Below are positions 30,014 to 38,324 of a DNA stretch of 64,000 nucleotides, piece by piece. Origin of the DNA: Acetilactobacillus jinshanensis (GTDB lineage Bacteria > Bacillota > Bacilli > Lactobacillales > Lactobacillaceae). The position numbers and the translations under genes are program-made. Where the stretch lies: contig NZ_CP034726.1 of NCBI RefSeq assembly GCF_004359375.1, positions 248,001 to 312,000 on the forward strand, written 5' to 3'. Positions within the stretch are counted from its first letter, which is position 1, and each line of letters begins with the position of its first letter. The notes under the pieces are model-generated. The model made no database searches, was not told where the DNA came from, and saw nothing but the letters and a program-made list of their open reading frames with translations.

Positions 30014-30688
30014 ATGTCAATGAATTTAATTTTTATGGGATTGCCAGGTGCCGGTAAAGGTACGCAATCACCATTTATTGTTAAGAAATATGGTATTCCC
30101 CATATTTCAACCGGTGATATCTTTCGTCAAGCTATGGATAAAGGAACTGAGATGGGTAAACGTGCCAAAAAGTACATCGATAAAGGTGATTTAGTACCCG
30201 ATGATGTTACTTGTGGTATCGTCAAAGAACGTCTTAGTAAAGATGACGTTAAAAAGGGCTACATCTTAGATGGCTTTCCAAGGACTGTTGACCAAGCTAA
30301 AGCTTTAGAAAACATGACCACTGAGATGAAACGTCCTTTAAGTGCGGTAATTTACATTAAAGTTGATTTACCATTATTAATTAAACGTTTATCCGGACGA
30401 TTTATGTGTAAGAAGTGTGGTGCTACTTACAATAAATTATTCCGAATGCCTAAAGTTGCTAATACTTGTGATGTATGTGGTGGTCATGAATTCTTCCAGC
30501 GAAGCGATGACAAACCCGCAACGGTTAAGAATCGTTTAAAGGTTGGTAAGAAGACCATGAAACCATTACTTGATTTTTATAAGAAACGTAACTTATTACA
30601 TGTTGTTGATGGTCATCCAGATATCGATCAAACTAAGAACATGTATGATGTAAATAAGGAAATTCAGAACGTTCTAGATAACTTATAA
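30014..30688 (+). CDS. adk: Adenylate kinase
   Basis: 224-residue long-form adenylate kinase, AMP + ATP to 2 ADP. P-loop [10 protein letters not shown] near residue 8, AMP-binding region [10 protein letters not shown] near residue 32 and DGFPRT near residue 85. The LID carries a four-cysteine zinc site (CKKC and CDVC), typical of Gram-positive enzymes. ATG at 30014 has GGAGG 8 bases upstream; ATG two codons later is the alternative. Confidence 0.97.
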   Translation: MSMNLIFMGLPGAGKGTQSPFIVKKYGIPHISTGDIFRQAMDKGTEMGKRAKKYIDKGDLVPDDVTCGIVKERLSKDDVKKGYILDGFPRTVDQAKALENMTTEMKRPLSAVIYIKVDLPLLIKRLSGRFMCKKCGATYNKLFRMPKVANTCDVCGGHEFFQRSDDKPATVKNRLKVGKKTMKPLLDFYKKRNLLHVVDGHPDIDQTKNMYDVNKEIQNVLDNL

Positions 30689-30752
30689 ATCAACATCTAA
30701 TTACTGTTGATAGAGAACGTATTGAGTAGTACTCTATATAGGAGGTACTCTT

Positions 30753-30971
30753 TTGTCTAATAAAAACGTTATTCAAGTAGAAGGTAAAGTTACTGAAACC
30801 TTACCGAACGCTATGTTTCACGTTAAATTAAAGAACGGACACACTATTTTGGCATTTATTTCCGGCCGAATTCGGATGCATTACATTCGAATCCTTCCAG
30901 GAGATCGTGTCACAATTGAGATGTCTCCATATGACTTGACTAAAGGTCGAATTACTTATCGTTTTAAGTAA
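30753..30971 (+). CDS. infA: Translation initiation factor IF-1
   Basis: 72-residue OB-fold factor that occupies the 30S A site during initiation. Conserved [17 protein letters not shown] and [21 protein letters not shown]. Standard 72-residue length. The start is TTG behind GGAGG. Confidence 0.98.
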   Translation: MSNKNVIQVEGKVTETLPNAMFHVKLKNGHTILAFISGRIRMHYIRILPGDRVTIEMSPYDLTKGRITYRFK

Positions 30972-30997
30972 TTTATTCATACTGGGAGGTATAAAAA

Positions 30998-31117
30998 ATG
31001 AAAGTACGTCCATCTGTAAAACGATTATGTGAACATTGTAAGATTGTTCATCGTCGTGGACACGTTATGGTGATTTGCTCAGCAAATCCTAAACATAAAC
31101 AACGACAAGGTAAATAA
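30998..31117 (+). CDS. rpmJ: Ribosomal protein L36
   Basis: 39-residue zinc-ribbon protein starting [11 protein letters not shown]. The zinc ligands are the CEHC pair, Cys27 and the His in [15 protein letters not shown] lies 8 bases before the ATG. It fills the gap between infA and rpsM, its usual place. Confidence 0.97.
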   Translation: MKVRPSVKRLCEHCKIVHRRGHVMVICSANPKHKQRQGK

Positions 31118-31138
31118 ATTTATAAGGAGGTGTAGCAC

Positions 31139-31489
31139 ATGGCTCGTATTGCCGGTGTTGATTTACCAAATAATAAGCATGCCGTAATTGGTTTAACTGC
31201 TATTTATGGTATCGGTCGTAACCGTGCTAAAGAAATTTTAGCAAAGGCTCACGTACCCGCAGATACTTTAATTAAAGATTTAACACCTGATCAAGAAGAC
31301 AGCATCCGTGAAGTTGTTGATCATTACACGGTCGAAGGTGATTTAAGACGTGAAGTTCGTACTAATATCAAGCGTCTTGAAGAAATGGACTGCTACCGTG
31401 GCATGCGTCATCGTCAAGGATTACCAGTTCGTGGTCAGCATGATAAAAATAATGCTCGTACCCGTAAGGGTAAGAAAGCTTCTAAGTAA
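31139..31489 (+). CDS. rpsM: Ribosomal protein S13
   Basis: 116-residue S13 of the 30S head, touching P-site tRNA. Conserved [13 protein letters not shown] start, IYGIGRNRA helix-two-turn-helix near residue 22, and [15 protein letters not shown] near residue 82. The C-terminal basic tail is about five residues shorter than in relatives. AAGGAGGTG precedes the ATG. Confidence 0.98.
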   Translation: MARIAGVDLPNNKHAVIGLTAIYGIGRNRAKEILAKAHVPADTLIKDLTPDQEDSIREVVDHYTVEGDLRREVRTNIKRLEEMDCYRGMRHRQGLPVRGQHDKNNARTRKGKKASK

Positions 31490-31517
31490 TTTAAATCAGA
31501 AGGAGGTTTAAGTTCAT

Positions 31518-31904
31518 ATGGCTAAACGAAATTCTCGTAAGCGTAGAGCTCGAAAAAATGTTGAAACCGGTGTTGCTCATATTCACTCTACATTTAACAA
31601 CACCTTAGTTATGATTACCGATATGCAAGGTAACGCTATTTCATGGTCTTCTGCCGGTGCTTTAGGCTTCCATGGTAGCCGTAAGTCAACACCATTTGCT
31701 GCACAGATGGCTGCTGCAGCTGCTGCCAAGGATGCTATGGAACATGGCATGAAGAACGTTGAAGTTGCTGTTAAAGGACCTGGTTCCGGTCGTGAATCTG
31801 CTATCCGTGCACTTCAGTCCACTGGATTACAGGTTGCTGCAATTCGTGATGTAACTCCAGTTCCACATAATGGATCTCGTCCTCCAAAACGTCGTCGAAT
31901 ATAA
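31518..31904 (+). CDS. rpsK: Ribosomal protein S11
   Basis: 128-residue S11 of the 30S platform. Conserved [15 protein letters not shown] near residue 20, [13 protein letters not shown] near residue 90 and a C-terminus [12 protein letters not shown] in which the usual Cys after Gly is Ser. AAGGAGG precedes the ATG. Confidence 0.98.
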   Translation: MAKRNSRKRRARKNVETGVAHIHSTFNNTLVMITDMQGNAISWSSAGALGFHGSRKSTPFAAQMAAAAAAKDAMEHGMKNVEVAVKGPGSGRESAIRALQSTGLQVAAIRDVTPVPHNGSRPPKRRRI

Positions 31905-31970
31905 TCTTACTTCGTTTTTAATAATGAGAGTTGATTATCTCGATGCGTTTTGAAAGGGGCAAAGATAATA

Positions 31971-32921
31971 ATGATCAAGTTTGAAAAACCTAATATTCAT
32001 AAGATTGAAGAAACCAAGAATTATGGAGAAGTTATTGTCGAACCATTAGAACGTGGTTATGGAACTACTCTTGGTAATTCATTACGTCGAATTTTACTTT
32101 CATCCATGCCTGGTGCCGCAATCACCAGTATTCAAATTGATGGTGTTCTTCATGCCTTTTCCACAATTAAAGGGGTTACTGAAGACGTTATTCAAATTAT
32201 CTTAAACATTAAGAAAGTTAATTTGAAGATTGATGGCCCAGATGACACTAAGAAAGCATTAAGCATTAACGTAACGGGTCCTGGTGAAGTTACAGCCGGT
32301 GACATTAAAGGTGACGGTGATGTTCACGTTATGAATCCTGACTTACACATTTGCACACTTTCTGAAGGTAAAAACTTTAGAATGCGAATGACGGCTAATA
32401 AAGGTCGTGGCTGGGTTTCAGCTAGTGAAAACAAGGCTCGTAATAACGGAATGCCAATTGGTGTAATTCCGGTTGATTCCATTTATACCCCAATCGAACG
32501 TGTTAATTATCAAGTTGAAAATGCCCGAGTTGGTCATCGAACAGACTATGATAAATTAACCTTAGACGTTTGGACTAATAGTTCTATCAAACCTTATGAA
32601 GCTATCAGCTTAGCTGCTAAGATTATGACGTCACATCTTAAGATGTTCGTTGATCTAACTAAAGAAGCTCAAAACGCTAAAGTAATGGTTGAACGTAAAG
32701 AAACTCATCAAGAAAAGTTATTAGGCAAACCAATCGAAGAATTAGATCTATCGGTTCGTTCTTATAATTGCTTGAAGCGAGCTGGAATTAATACGGTTCA
32801 GGAATTAACTAATAAGAGTGAATCGGATATGATGAAAGTTCGTAACTTAGGTCAAAAATCTCTTGATGAAGTTAAGAACAAGTTAAATAACTTGGGCTTA
32901 TCTTTACGTAAAGATAATTAA
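31971..32921 (+). CDS. rpoA: RNA polymerase alpha subunit
   Basis: 316-residue alpha subunit. The N-terminal domain with [22 protein letters not shown] (residues 23-44, cut here by description only) dimerises and scaffolds beta and beta'. The C-terminal domain (from about residue 245) has [19 protein letters not shown], which binds UP elements and activators. ATG at 31971 gives the family N-terminus [17 protein letters not shown] lies about 12 bases upstream. An upstream TTG at 31950 is unlikely. Confidence 0.96.
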   Translation: MIKFEKPNIHKIEETKNYGEVIVEPLERGYGTTLGNSLRRILLSSMPGAAITSIQIDGVLHAFSTIKGVTEDVIQIILNIKKVNLKIDGPDDTKKALSINVTGPGEVTAGDIKGDGDVHVMNPDLHICTLSEGKNFRMRMTANKGRGWVSASENKARNNGMPIGVIPVDSIYTPIERVNYQVENARVGHRTDYDKLTLDVWTNSSIKPYEAISLAAKIMTSHLKMFVDLTKEAQNAKVMVERKETHQEKLLGKPIEELDLSVRSYNCLKRAGINTVQELTNKSESDMMKVRNLGQKSLDEVKNKLNNLGLSLRKDN

Positions 32922-32947
32922 GATCGATAAAGGAGGAAAAATCCGTT

Positions 32948-33322
32948 ATGCGTAAATTAAGTCGCACAAGTGATAAGCGACGTGCTTTACTTCGTAATTT
33001 AACGACCCAATTAATCGTTCATGGTCAGATTAAGACCACTGAAGCTAAAGCTAAAGATGTTCGTTCTACCACTGATAAAATGATTACTCTTGGCAAACGC
33101 GGTGATTTAAGCGCTCGTCGTCAAGCAGCTTCATTCTTAGAAAATGTAATTGCTAGTGCTAAAGAAAATGGTGAAAGCATCACCGTTACCACTGCACTCC
33201 AGAAATTATTTGGTAGCTTAGCAAAGAAGTACGCTAAGCGTAATGGTGGATACACTAGAGCATACAAGACCATGCCTCGTCGTGGTGATGGTGCTCCGAT
33301 GGTTATCTTACAGTTAGTATAA
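32948..33322 (+). CDS. rplQ: Ribosomal protein L17
   Basis: 124-residue L17 of the tunnel exit. Conserved [17 protein letters not shown] start and the C-terminal [29 protein letters not shown] precedes the ATG. Last gene of the S10-spc-alpha series. Confidence 0.98.
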   Translation: MRKLSRTSDKRRALLRNLTTQLIVHGQIKTTEAKAKDVRSTTDKMITLGKRGDLSARRQAASFLENVIASAKENGESITVTTALQKLFGSLAKKYAKRNGGYTRAYKTMPRRGDGAPMVILQLV

Positions 33323-33323
33323 A

Positions 33324-33398
33324 TCTTAAAAATATTTTTAAGGTTTATTAGTCGTATTTATTAAAACGACATATTTTATCTAATTACCGTTGGTAATT
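33324..33398 (+). other. Row of small hairpins in the rplQ 3' region
   Basis: Three inverted repeats follow rplQ: the 18-base palindrome CTTAAAAATATTTTTAAG (33325-33342), GTCGT/ACGAC with a nine-base loop (33350-33370) and ATTACC/GGTAAT (about 33384-33398). None has a convincing terminator T tract. They may protect the 3' end of the long ribosomal transcript. Confidence 0.45.
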
Positions 33399-33411
33399 GA
33401 ATAATTTCTAA

Positions 33412-33522
33412 AAATCACTAAGGTTTATGATATAGAGCGTTACGATGATGGATGAATATCCAAGTCTAGCTCGAATATGGGTCGGTGACCTATGCATCAT
33501 AAGTCTGTTAGTGATTTTTTTA
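33412..33522 (+). ncRNA. L17 downstream element-like RNA, ending in a T tract
   Basis: A closed multi-stem fold: AAATCACTAA (33412-33421) with TTAGTGATTT (33508-33517) as the outer stem; TTATGAT (33425-33431) with ATCATAA (33496-33502) inside it; then GAGC/GCTC, a GGAT-ATCC hairpin and a GGTC-GACC hairpin. The outer stem is followed by Ts, so it doubles as a terminator. Position directly after rplQ and the host group match the described L17 downstream element (L17DE) RNA of lactic acid bacteria and Listeria. The family match rests on position and fold, not on a covariance search. Confidence 0.72.
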
Positions 33523-33549
33523 TACATAAATTTAAGGTCTGGTTAAATT

Positions 33550-34389
33550 ATGGACAACCCAATACTTCAGTTGCATCATGTAACGTATCATTATCCAGGT
33601 GCTAAGCAATTAGCTGTTAATGACGTAAATTTATCGCTTAATCGTGGTGAATGGCTGACCCTAATTGGCTTAAACGGTAGTGGGAAAAGTACGTTAGTTA
33701 AATTAATTGATGGCTTAGTACCTAAAACTAGTGGCCAAATTGTAGTTGACCATCAGCTATTAACAAGTAAGAGTCTTCTTAAAATTAGACCGAAAATAGG
33801 CGTCGTGTTTCAAAATCCTAAGGATCAATTTGTTGGTGTCACTGTTAAAGATGAGGTTGCGTTTGGCCTAGAAAATCAGCAAGTTGCCCCAGACAAGATA
33901 AAACACGCCGTTCGAAAATCTTTATCATTAGTTGGGATGAGCTCTTACTATGATTCTTTAGTGGATAATTTATCAGGTGGTCAGCAACAGCGAATTGCGA
34001 TTGCCGATGTCATTGTATTAAGGCCTAAAATTATCATTCTTGATGAATGTACCAGTATGTTGGATCCACAGGGTCGAGATCAGATTATCCGTCTAGTTAA
34101 TGCTTTAAAGCATCGTTTTAATTTAACGATTATTGACATTACGCATAATATATCAGAAGCTAAATATGCACAGAAAATCGCTGTAATGAATCATGGAAAG
34201 ATTGTTGCGAGTGGGACGCCAAACGCTATTTTTCAACGCTCTGCATTATTTCATAAACTTCATTTGGGATTACCTCAGCCAGATACTTTACGGGACTTAT
34301 TAAAAAGCCAAGGAATTGATATTCCTAATCAACACTTTAATGAAACGAGGTTATTGTCGTGGCTTCACCAATTATTTTTAAACGGGTGA
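33550..34389 (+). CDS. ecfA1: ECF transporter ATPase EcfA1
   Basis: 279-residue ABC ATPase of the energy-coupling factor module shared by many vitamin-specific S components. Walker A GLNGSGKST near residue 40, Q-loop VFQNPKDQFVG near residue 87, signature LSGGQQQR near residue 143 and Walker B IIILDECTSMLDP near residue 160, with Cys where Ala or Pro is usual. Ends 31 bases inside ecfA2. It starts shortly after the element that closes the ribosomal operon, so some expression may come from read-through. Confidence 0.96.
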   Translation: MDNPILQLHHVTYHYPGAKQLAVNDVNLSLNRGEWLTLIGLNGSGKSTLVKLIDGLVPKTSGQIVVDHQLLTSKSLLKIRPKIGVVFQNPKDQFVGVTVKDEVAFGLENQQVAPDKIKHAVRKSLSLVGMSSYYDSLVDNLSGGQQQRIAIADVIVLRPKIIILDECTSMLDPQGRDQIIRLVNALKHRFNLTIIDITHNISEAKYAQKIAVMNHGKIVASGTPNAIFQRSALFHKLHLGLPQPDTLRDLLKSQGIDIPNQHFNETRLLSWLHQLFLNG

Positions 34390-35234
34390 CATATAAATAT
34401 CCTAGTGATCAGCCTGATATTCAAGGTGGAATATCTGACGTCTCATTTCAAATTAAAGCCGGTTCGTTTGCCATGATTGTCGGTCAAACGGGCAGTGGTA
34501 AATCAACACTGGTTCAGCAGATTAACGGACTATTGCGACCAACCCGTGGTCTTGTCCAAGTTGGATCGATTCGTGTCACTTCTAAAATGAATACTCGTAA
34601 TTTAATTAAACTACGTAAGCAAGTTGGATTGGTTTTCCAAGTTGCCCAGGATCAGTTGTTTGGTGAAACGGTTGAAGATGATTTGGCGTTTGGTCCTCGA
34701 AATTTTGATTTTGATAAAAGCGATGTGCAAAAAGCCGTTAAAACAAGTGCTAATGCGTTAAATTTATCAAAGTTGATGTTGTCTAAATCACCATTTGATC
34801 TATCAGGTGGTCAGATGAAACGGGTAGCGATTGCTGGTGTCATCGCTTGTTTTCCAAAGATTTTAATTCTTGACGAACCAACCGTTGGATTAGATAGCTT
34901 TGAAGAGCATCGAATTATGACGTTGCTATGCAAATTAAAAAAGCAATTTCATTTAACGATTATTATGGTTACACATCAAATGGATTTAGTTGCGAAATAT
35001 GCTACACAAGTTCTGGTACTAAATCATGGTCAATTGGTTGCAAACGTGACGCCTGATAAATTATTTAAGAACGTTGAATTATTACATAAATCAGGGCTTA
35101 AATTACCGTTTGCGCCTAGATTTGCGAATGAATTATCACAATTGGGAATTAAATTAAATGATTTACCATTGGATTTACATCAATTGTCGCGTTTGATCGT
35201 TAACACGTTGAAAATGAGGCGTTACCGTGAATAG
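34359..35234 (+). CDS. ecfA2: ECF transporter ATPase EcfA2
   Basis: 291-residue partner ATPase of EcfA1. Walker A GQTGSGKST near residue 42, Q-loop VFQVAQDQLFGETV near residue 93, signature LSGGQMKRVAIAGV near residue 148 and Walker B LILDEPTVGLD near residue 168. GTG start at 34359 with ACGAGG upstream, inside the end of ecfA1. The overlap suggests coupled translation at equal dosage. Confidence 0.96.
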   Translation: MASPIIFKRVTYKYPSDQPDIQGGISDVSFQIKAGSFAMIVGQTGSGKSTLVQQINGLLRPTRGLVQVGSIRVTSKMNTRNLIKLRKQVGLVFQVAQDQLFGETVEDDLAFGPRNFDFDKSDVQKAVKTSANALNLSKLMLSKSPFDLSGGQMKRVAIAGVIACFPKILILDEPTVGLDSFEEHRIMTLLCKLKKQFHLTIIMVTHQMDLVAKYATQVLVLNHGQLVANVTPDKLFKNVELLHKSGLKLPFAPRFANELSQLGIKLNDLPLDLHQLSRLIVNTLKMRRYRE

Positions 35235-36021
35235 TTTTATCTTTGGTGAGTATATTCCAGGATCATCACCGGTTCACCGAATGAATCCGGCATCCAAATT
35301 ATTATTGTGTGTACTATTTATAATCATGACGTTAATTAGTTCGCATTGGATTGATTATGCAGAATTATCAATATTAATAATAATTAGCTTTGTGATGTGC
35401 CACATCTCGTTCCAAGTAATTTATCGTGGCATTAAGCCCTTGTTATTGATAATTTTATTCACAGCGATACTTCAGTTGTTTTTTGATCCAGCAGGAAAGC
35501 TGATTTGGGGTCTTGGTCCCATAAAAATTACGGAAGGCGGCCTATCAAGCAGTGCATTTGTATTTTGTCGATTTTTATTAATAATATTGATTTCTACGTT
35601 ACTGACGTTATCAACGCCACCCACTAAATTAGCAAACGGGATTCGAGTGATTTTAAATCCTTTTCGGAAGCTTAAATTGCCGGTTGACATAATATCATTA
35701 ATGATTTCAGTTGCATTGCGTTTTATCCCAACGCTGTATAAAGAACTACGGACAATTATTAAAGCTCAGCGTTCAAGAGGGATGATCTTTCGGAGCGGAT
35801 CGTTATCGGATCGTGTAAAAAAAATGGCGATGTTAATTATTCCGCTTCTGTTTAGTTCGTTTGAACAAGCCAGGAAATTAAGTTATGCAATGCTATCAAG
35901 AGGTTACCAAACTAATATTCGTCGAACTCAAATCAATGAATCATCATTTACGAAGTTAGATGGCATTGCGTGGGCCATTTATTTATTTTTTGGTGCCTTG
36001 GAAATAATGAGTAAAGGATAG
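35227..36021 (+). CDS. ecfT: ECF transporter transmembrane subunit EcfT
   Basis: 264-residue membrane coupling protein that links S components to EcfA1/EcfA2. Five to six membrane segments are visible. The two cytoplasmic coupling motifs are AQRSRG near residue 178 and MLSRGY near residue 222. GTG start overlapping ecfA2 by 8 bases. No S-component gene lies in this window, so the module must serve solute-specific proteins encoded elsewhere. Confidence 0.95.
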   Translation: MNSFIFGEYIPGSSPVHRMNPASKLLLCVLFIIMTLISSHWIDYAELSILIIISFVMCHISFQVIYRGIKPLLLIILFTAILQLFFDPAGKLIWGLGPIKITEGGLSSSAFVFCRFLLIILISTLLTLSTPPTKLANGIRVILNPFRKLKLPVDIISLMISVALRFIPTLYKELRTIIKAQRSRGMIFRSGSLSDRVKKMAMLIIPLLFSSFEQARKLSYAMLSRGYQTNIRRTQINESSFTKLDGIAWAIYLFFGALEIMSKG

Positions 36022-36028
36022 TGAATTT

Positions 36029-36847
36029 ATGAGTATTAGATATAAAATAACCTTTGCCTATGACGGGACTCGATTTTACGGCTTTGAGAAGCAACCTGGC
36101 TTGAGAACTGTTGAGGGTACAATTACCGATATTGTTAATACAATGGCTAAAAATCCTCAACCGCCCATTAAAATTTATGGCTCCGGGAGAACCGATGCTG
36201 GGGTTCATGCACTTGCCCAAGTAGCACATTTTGATTTTCCGTTTAACATTCCTGTTGACGGAATGTGGCGAGGCCTTAATAGTATGATGCCCTTGGATAT
36301 TGAAGTTAAAAAGGTCGAAAAGGTTCCGCACACGTTTCATGCCCGATATGACGTGTCTGGTAAAATCTATATGTACCGAGCTTACTTAGGTCACTTTACG
36401 AATCCTTTTAAGCGCTTTTATACGGGGCACTGGCGAATTCCAGTCAACGTGCATAAAATTCAGATTGCACTCAAAGACTTGATTGGCACGCATGATTTTA
36501 CAAGTTTTTGTGCGTCTGGTTCTCAAGTTAAGAATCACGTTAGAATTATATATAACGCAACATGTCATTATGACCATCAAGAAAATGAGTTAATTTTTCA
36601 GTTTTATGGTAATGGCTTCTTATATAACATGGTTCGAATTATCGTTGGTGTCCTTTTGGAGATTGGATCAGGTCGTCGACCCGTCCATGATATTTTAAGG
36701 CTTTATAAGGTTAAGGATCGTAACCAAGCAGTTTTTACGGCACCCGCAAGTGGTCTATACCTAAAGAAAGTTATTTATAAGGGTGAAGATCCAAAACACC
36801 CGACCAAATTCCCTAAGGATACATATAATCAAGACAGACAACATTGA
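36029..36847 (+). CDS. truA: tRNA pseudouridine(38-40) synthase TruA
   Basis: 272-residue TruA, which isomerises U38-U40 in the anticodon stem. The catalytic Asp is in GSGRTDAGVHA near residue 56. The later RMVRxxVGxLLEIGxG region appears as NMVRIIVGVLLEIGSG near residue 205. It is 7 bases after ecfT and in the same operon. The promoter of rplM overlaps its last codons. Confidence 0.97.
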   Translation: MSIRYKITFAYDGTRFYGFEKQPGLRTVEGTITDIVNTMAKNPQPPIKIYGSGRTDAGVHALAQVAHFDFPFNIPVDGMWRGLNSMMPLDIEVKKVEKVPHTFHARYDVSGKIYMYRAYLGHFTNPFKRFYTGHWRIPVNVHKIQIALKDLIGTHDFTSFCASGSQVKNHVRIIYNATCHYDHQENELIFQFYGNGFLYNMVRIIVGVLLEIGSGRRPVHDILRLYKVKDRNQAVFTAPASGLYLKKVIYKGEDPKHPTKFPKDTYNQDRQH

Positions 36848-36872
36848 CTTTATAATAAATAGTTTGTATTAT
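36844..36872 (+). promoter_or_regulatory. Promoter of rplM-rpsI
   Basis: TTGACT at 36844-36849 (overlapping the truA TGA), 17-base spacer and TATTAT at 36867-36872. Confidence 0.82.
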
Positions 36873-36878
36873 TGGAGT

Positions 36879-36961
36879 TGGTATTGTTTGCCTCCACAAT
36901 AAAAGCCCCGGAATATTGTTATTTTATTGTTGATACAAACAAAGAACATGGAGGAATTAAA
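36879..36961 (+). promoter_or_regulatory. L13 leader RNA (rplM-rpsI autoregulation)
   Basis: An 80-base leader in which GTTTG (36896-36900) can pair with CAAAC near 36936-36940, enclosing CCTCCAC, a GCCCCGG segment and an ATTGTTATTTTATTGTT run. This is the position of the L13 leader known upstream of rplM-rpsI in low-GC Gram-positives, thought to be bound by a ribosomal protein. Assignment is by position and fold. Confidence 0.65.
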
Positions 36962-37405
36962 TTGCGTACAACTTATATGGCACATGCCGGTAAGGTAGAA
37001 CGTAAATGGTATGTTATCGATGCCGCTGATATTGAATTAGGCCGTTTAGCATCCGTTGTTGCTTCTATTTTACGTGGTAAGAACAAGCCAACTTATACAC
37101 CTAATGTTGATACTGGTGATAATGTCGTTATCGTCAATGCATCAAAAGTTAAATTATCTGGCCGTAAGGCAGACGAAAAAGTTTATTATCATCACTCAGC
37201 ATGGATTGGACACATGAAGTCCATGACTGCTGGTAAGATGAGAGCTACTAAGCCAACTCATTTAATTGAATTAGCAGTTAAGGGTATGCTTCCTCACAAC
37301 AGCTTAGGTCATCATGAATTCTTAAAGATGCATGTATATGCAGGTCCTAAGCATGAAAACCAAGCTCAAGAACCCGTTAAATTAGATATTAGTAAGTTAA
37401 TTTAA
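36962..37405 (+). CDS. rplM: Ribosomal protein L13
   Basis: 147-residue L13, an early 50S assembly protein. TTG at 36962 with GGAGGAATTAAA upstream gives [20 protein letters not shown], the family N-terminus; the longer open frame upstream is leader RNA. Conserved [22 protein letters not shown] and [12 protein letters not shown] blocks. Cotranscribed with rpsI. Confidence 0.97.
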   Translation: MRTTYMAHAGKVERKWYVIDAADIELGRLASVVASILRGKNKPTYTPNVDTGDNVVIVNASKVKLSGRKADEKVYYHHSAWIGHMKSMTAGKMRATKPTHLIELAVKGMLPHNSLGHHEFLKMHVYAGPKHENQAQEPVKLDISKLI

Positions 37406-37418
37406 GGAGGGAATCTAA

Positions 37419-37811
37419 TTGGCTAAAGTTCAATATCGCGGTACCGGTCGTCGTAAAGATTCTACTGCACGTGTACGTTTAGTACCTGGTACTGGTAAAG
37501 TTGTTATTAATAACAAGGCAATGGATAAATACATTCCATTCCCTAACTTAAGAGAAATTATTATGCAGCCATTCCATACTACTGATACTCTTGGTAATTA
37601 TGATGTATTAGCAAATGTTAATGGTGGTGGCTACTCCGGTCAAGCCGGTGCCGTTCGTCATGGCATTTCTCGTGCATTATTAACTGTTGACCCTGACTTC
37701 CGAGCTCCATTAAAGAAAGCTGGATTATTAACTCGTGATCCACGTATGAAGGAACGTAAGAAGCCTGGCTTGAAGAAAGCCCGTAAAGCAGGTCAATTCT
37801 CTAAGCGTTAA
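37419..37811 (+). CDS. rpsI: Ribosomal protein S9
   Basis: 130-residue S9. N-terminal [19 protein letters not shown] and the C-terminal tail [12 protein letters not shown], whose final Arg reaches P-site tRNA. TTG start behind GGAGGG. It begins 13 bases after rplM, the normal pair. Confidence 0.98.
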   Translation: MAKVQYRGTGRRKDSTARVRLVPGTGKVVINNKAMDKYIPFPNLREIIMQPFHTTDTLGNYDVLANVNGGGYSGQAGAVRHGISRALLTVDPDFRAPLKKAGLLTRDPRMKERKKPGLKKARKAGQFSKR

Positions 37812-37842
37812 TTATCGATTATTTATTAATCAAGATAATATA

Positions 37843-37875
37843 AAAAGGATTGCTAATTTTAGCAATCCTTTTTTA
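37843..37875 (+). terminator. Terminator of rplM-rpsI
   Basis: AAAGGATTGCTAA pairs with TTAGCAATCCTTT, then a T run. Convergent with the next minus-strand gene, so it may act in both directions. Confidence 0.92.
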
Positions 37876-37890
37876 TTTACGTGATTTAAG

Positions 37891-38166
37891 TTATTTAGAT
37901 GCTTTAGGAGCCGATTTTTTAGCTTTCTTTTTAGGTGCAGCCTTAATCAATTTTAATTTCTTATTATTAACAACGGTCTTGTTATGGTATTTATCCACAA
38001 TCGACGGGTCGTCAGAATGAAATGAGATTAAGAACGAATTGATGTATCGTTTATCGATTCGACCTACGAACTTCTGCTTATCTAAAGTAAAAGCTACCTC
38101 GTCACCAACGTTATATTTTAATTCAGCAGAGCTTAACTTCTTTTTTTTACGAATCAAGAAATTCAT
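37891..38166 (-). CDS. Small KOW-like protein (DUF2187-type) with basic tail
   Basis: 91-residue cytoplasmic protein of unknown function. The core YNVGDEVAFTLDKQKFVGRI (residues 18-37) followed by DKRYINSFLISF resembles the beta-barrel of the DUF2187/KOW-like group found in Bacilli. The C-terminus is a Lys/Ala tail (KKKAKKSAPKASK), fit for nucleic acid binding. The ATG lies directly after GGGG; a TTG three codons later has better spacing (9 bases) and may be the true start. No partner gene is evident. Confidence 0.65.
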   Translation of the reverse strand: MNFLIRKKKKLSSAELKYNVGDEVAFTLDKQKFVGRIDKRYINSFLISFHSDDPSIVDKYHNKTVVNNKKLKLIKAAPKKKAKKSAPKASK

Positions 38167-38324
38167 CCCCTAACATTCTTATTTTAACATAATTGGGACG
38201 ATCTAATCCGAATGAAATTTGGTGTAAAGAGTAAGTTTGAATAACTAAAATGATGTAAAATGATGTTTGGGTATTTTATTATTAACGTCATACTTAAAAA
38301 GGTTAAAAGGGAGCCGTGAACATT

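Noticed and set aside
35948-36340. 130-codon open frame opposite ecfT/truA
   Set aside because: Shadow of truA; no start signals or protein family features.
38247-38266. Tandem AAAATGATGT repeat as an operator or repeat array
   Set aside because: Only two ten-base copies in AT-rich sequence; too little to support a function.
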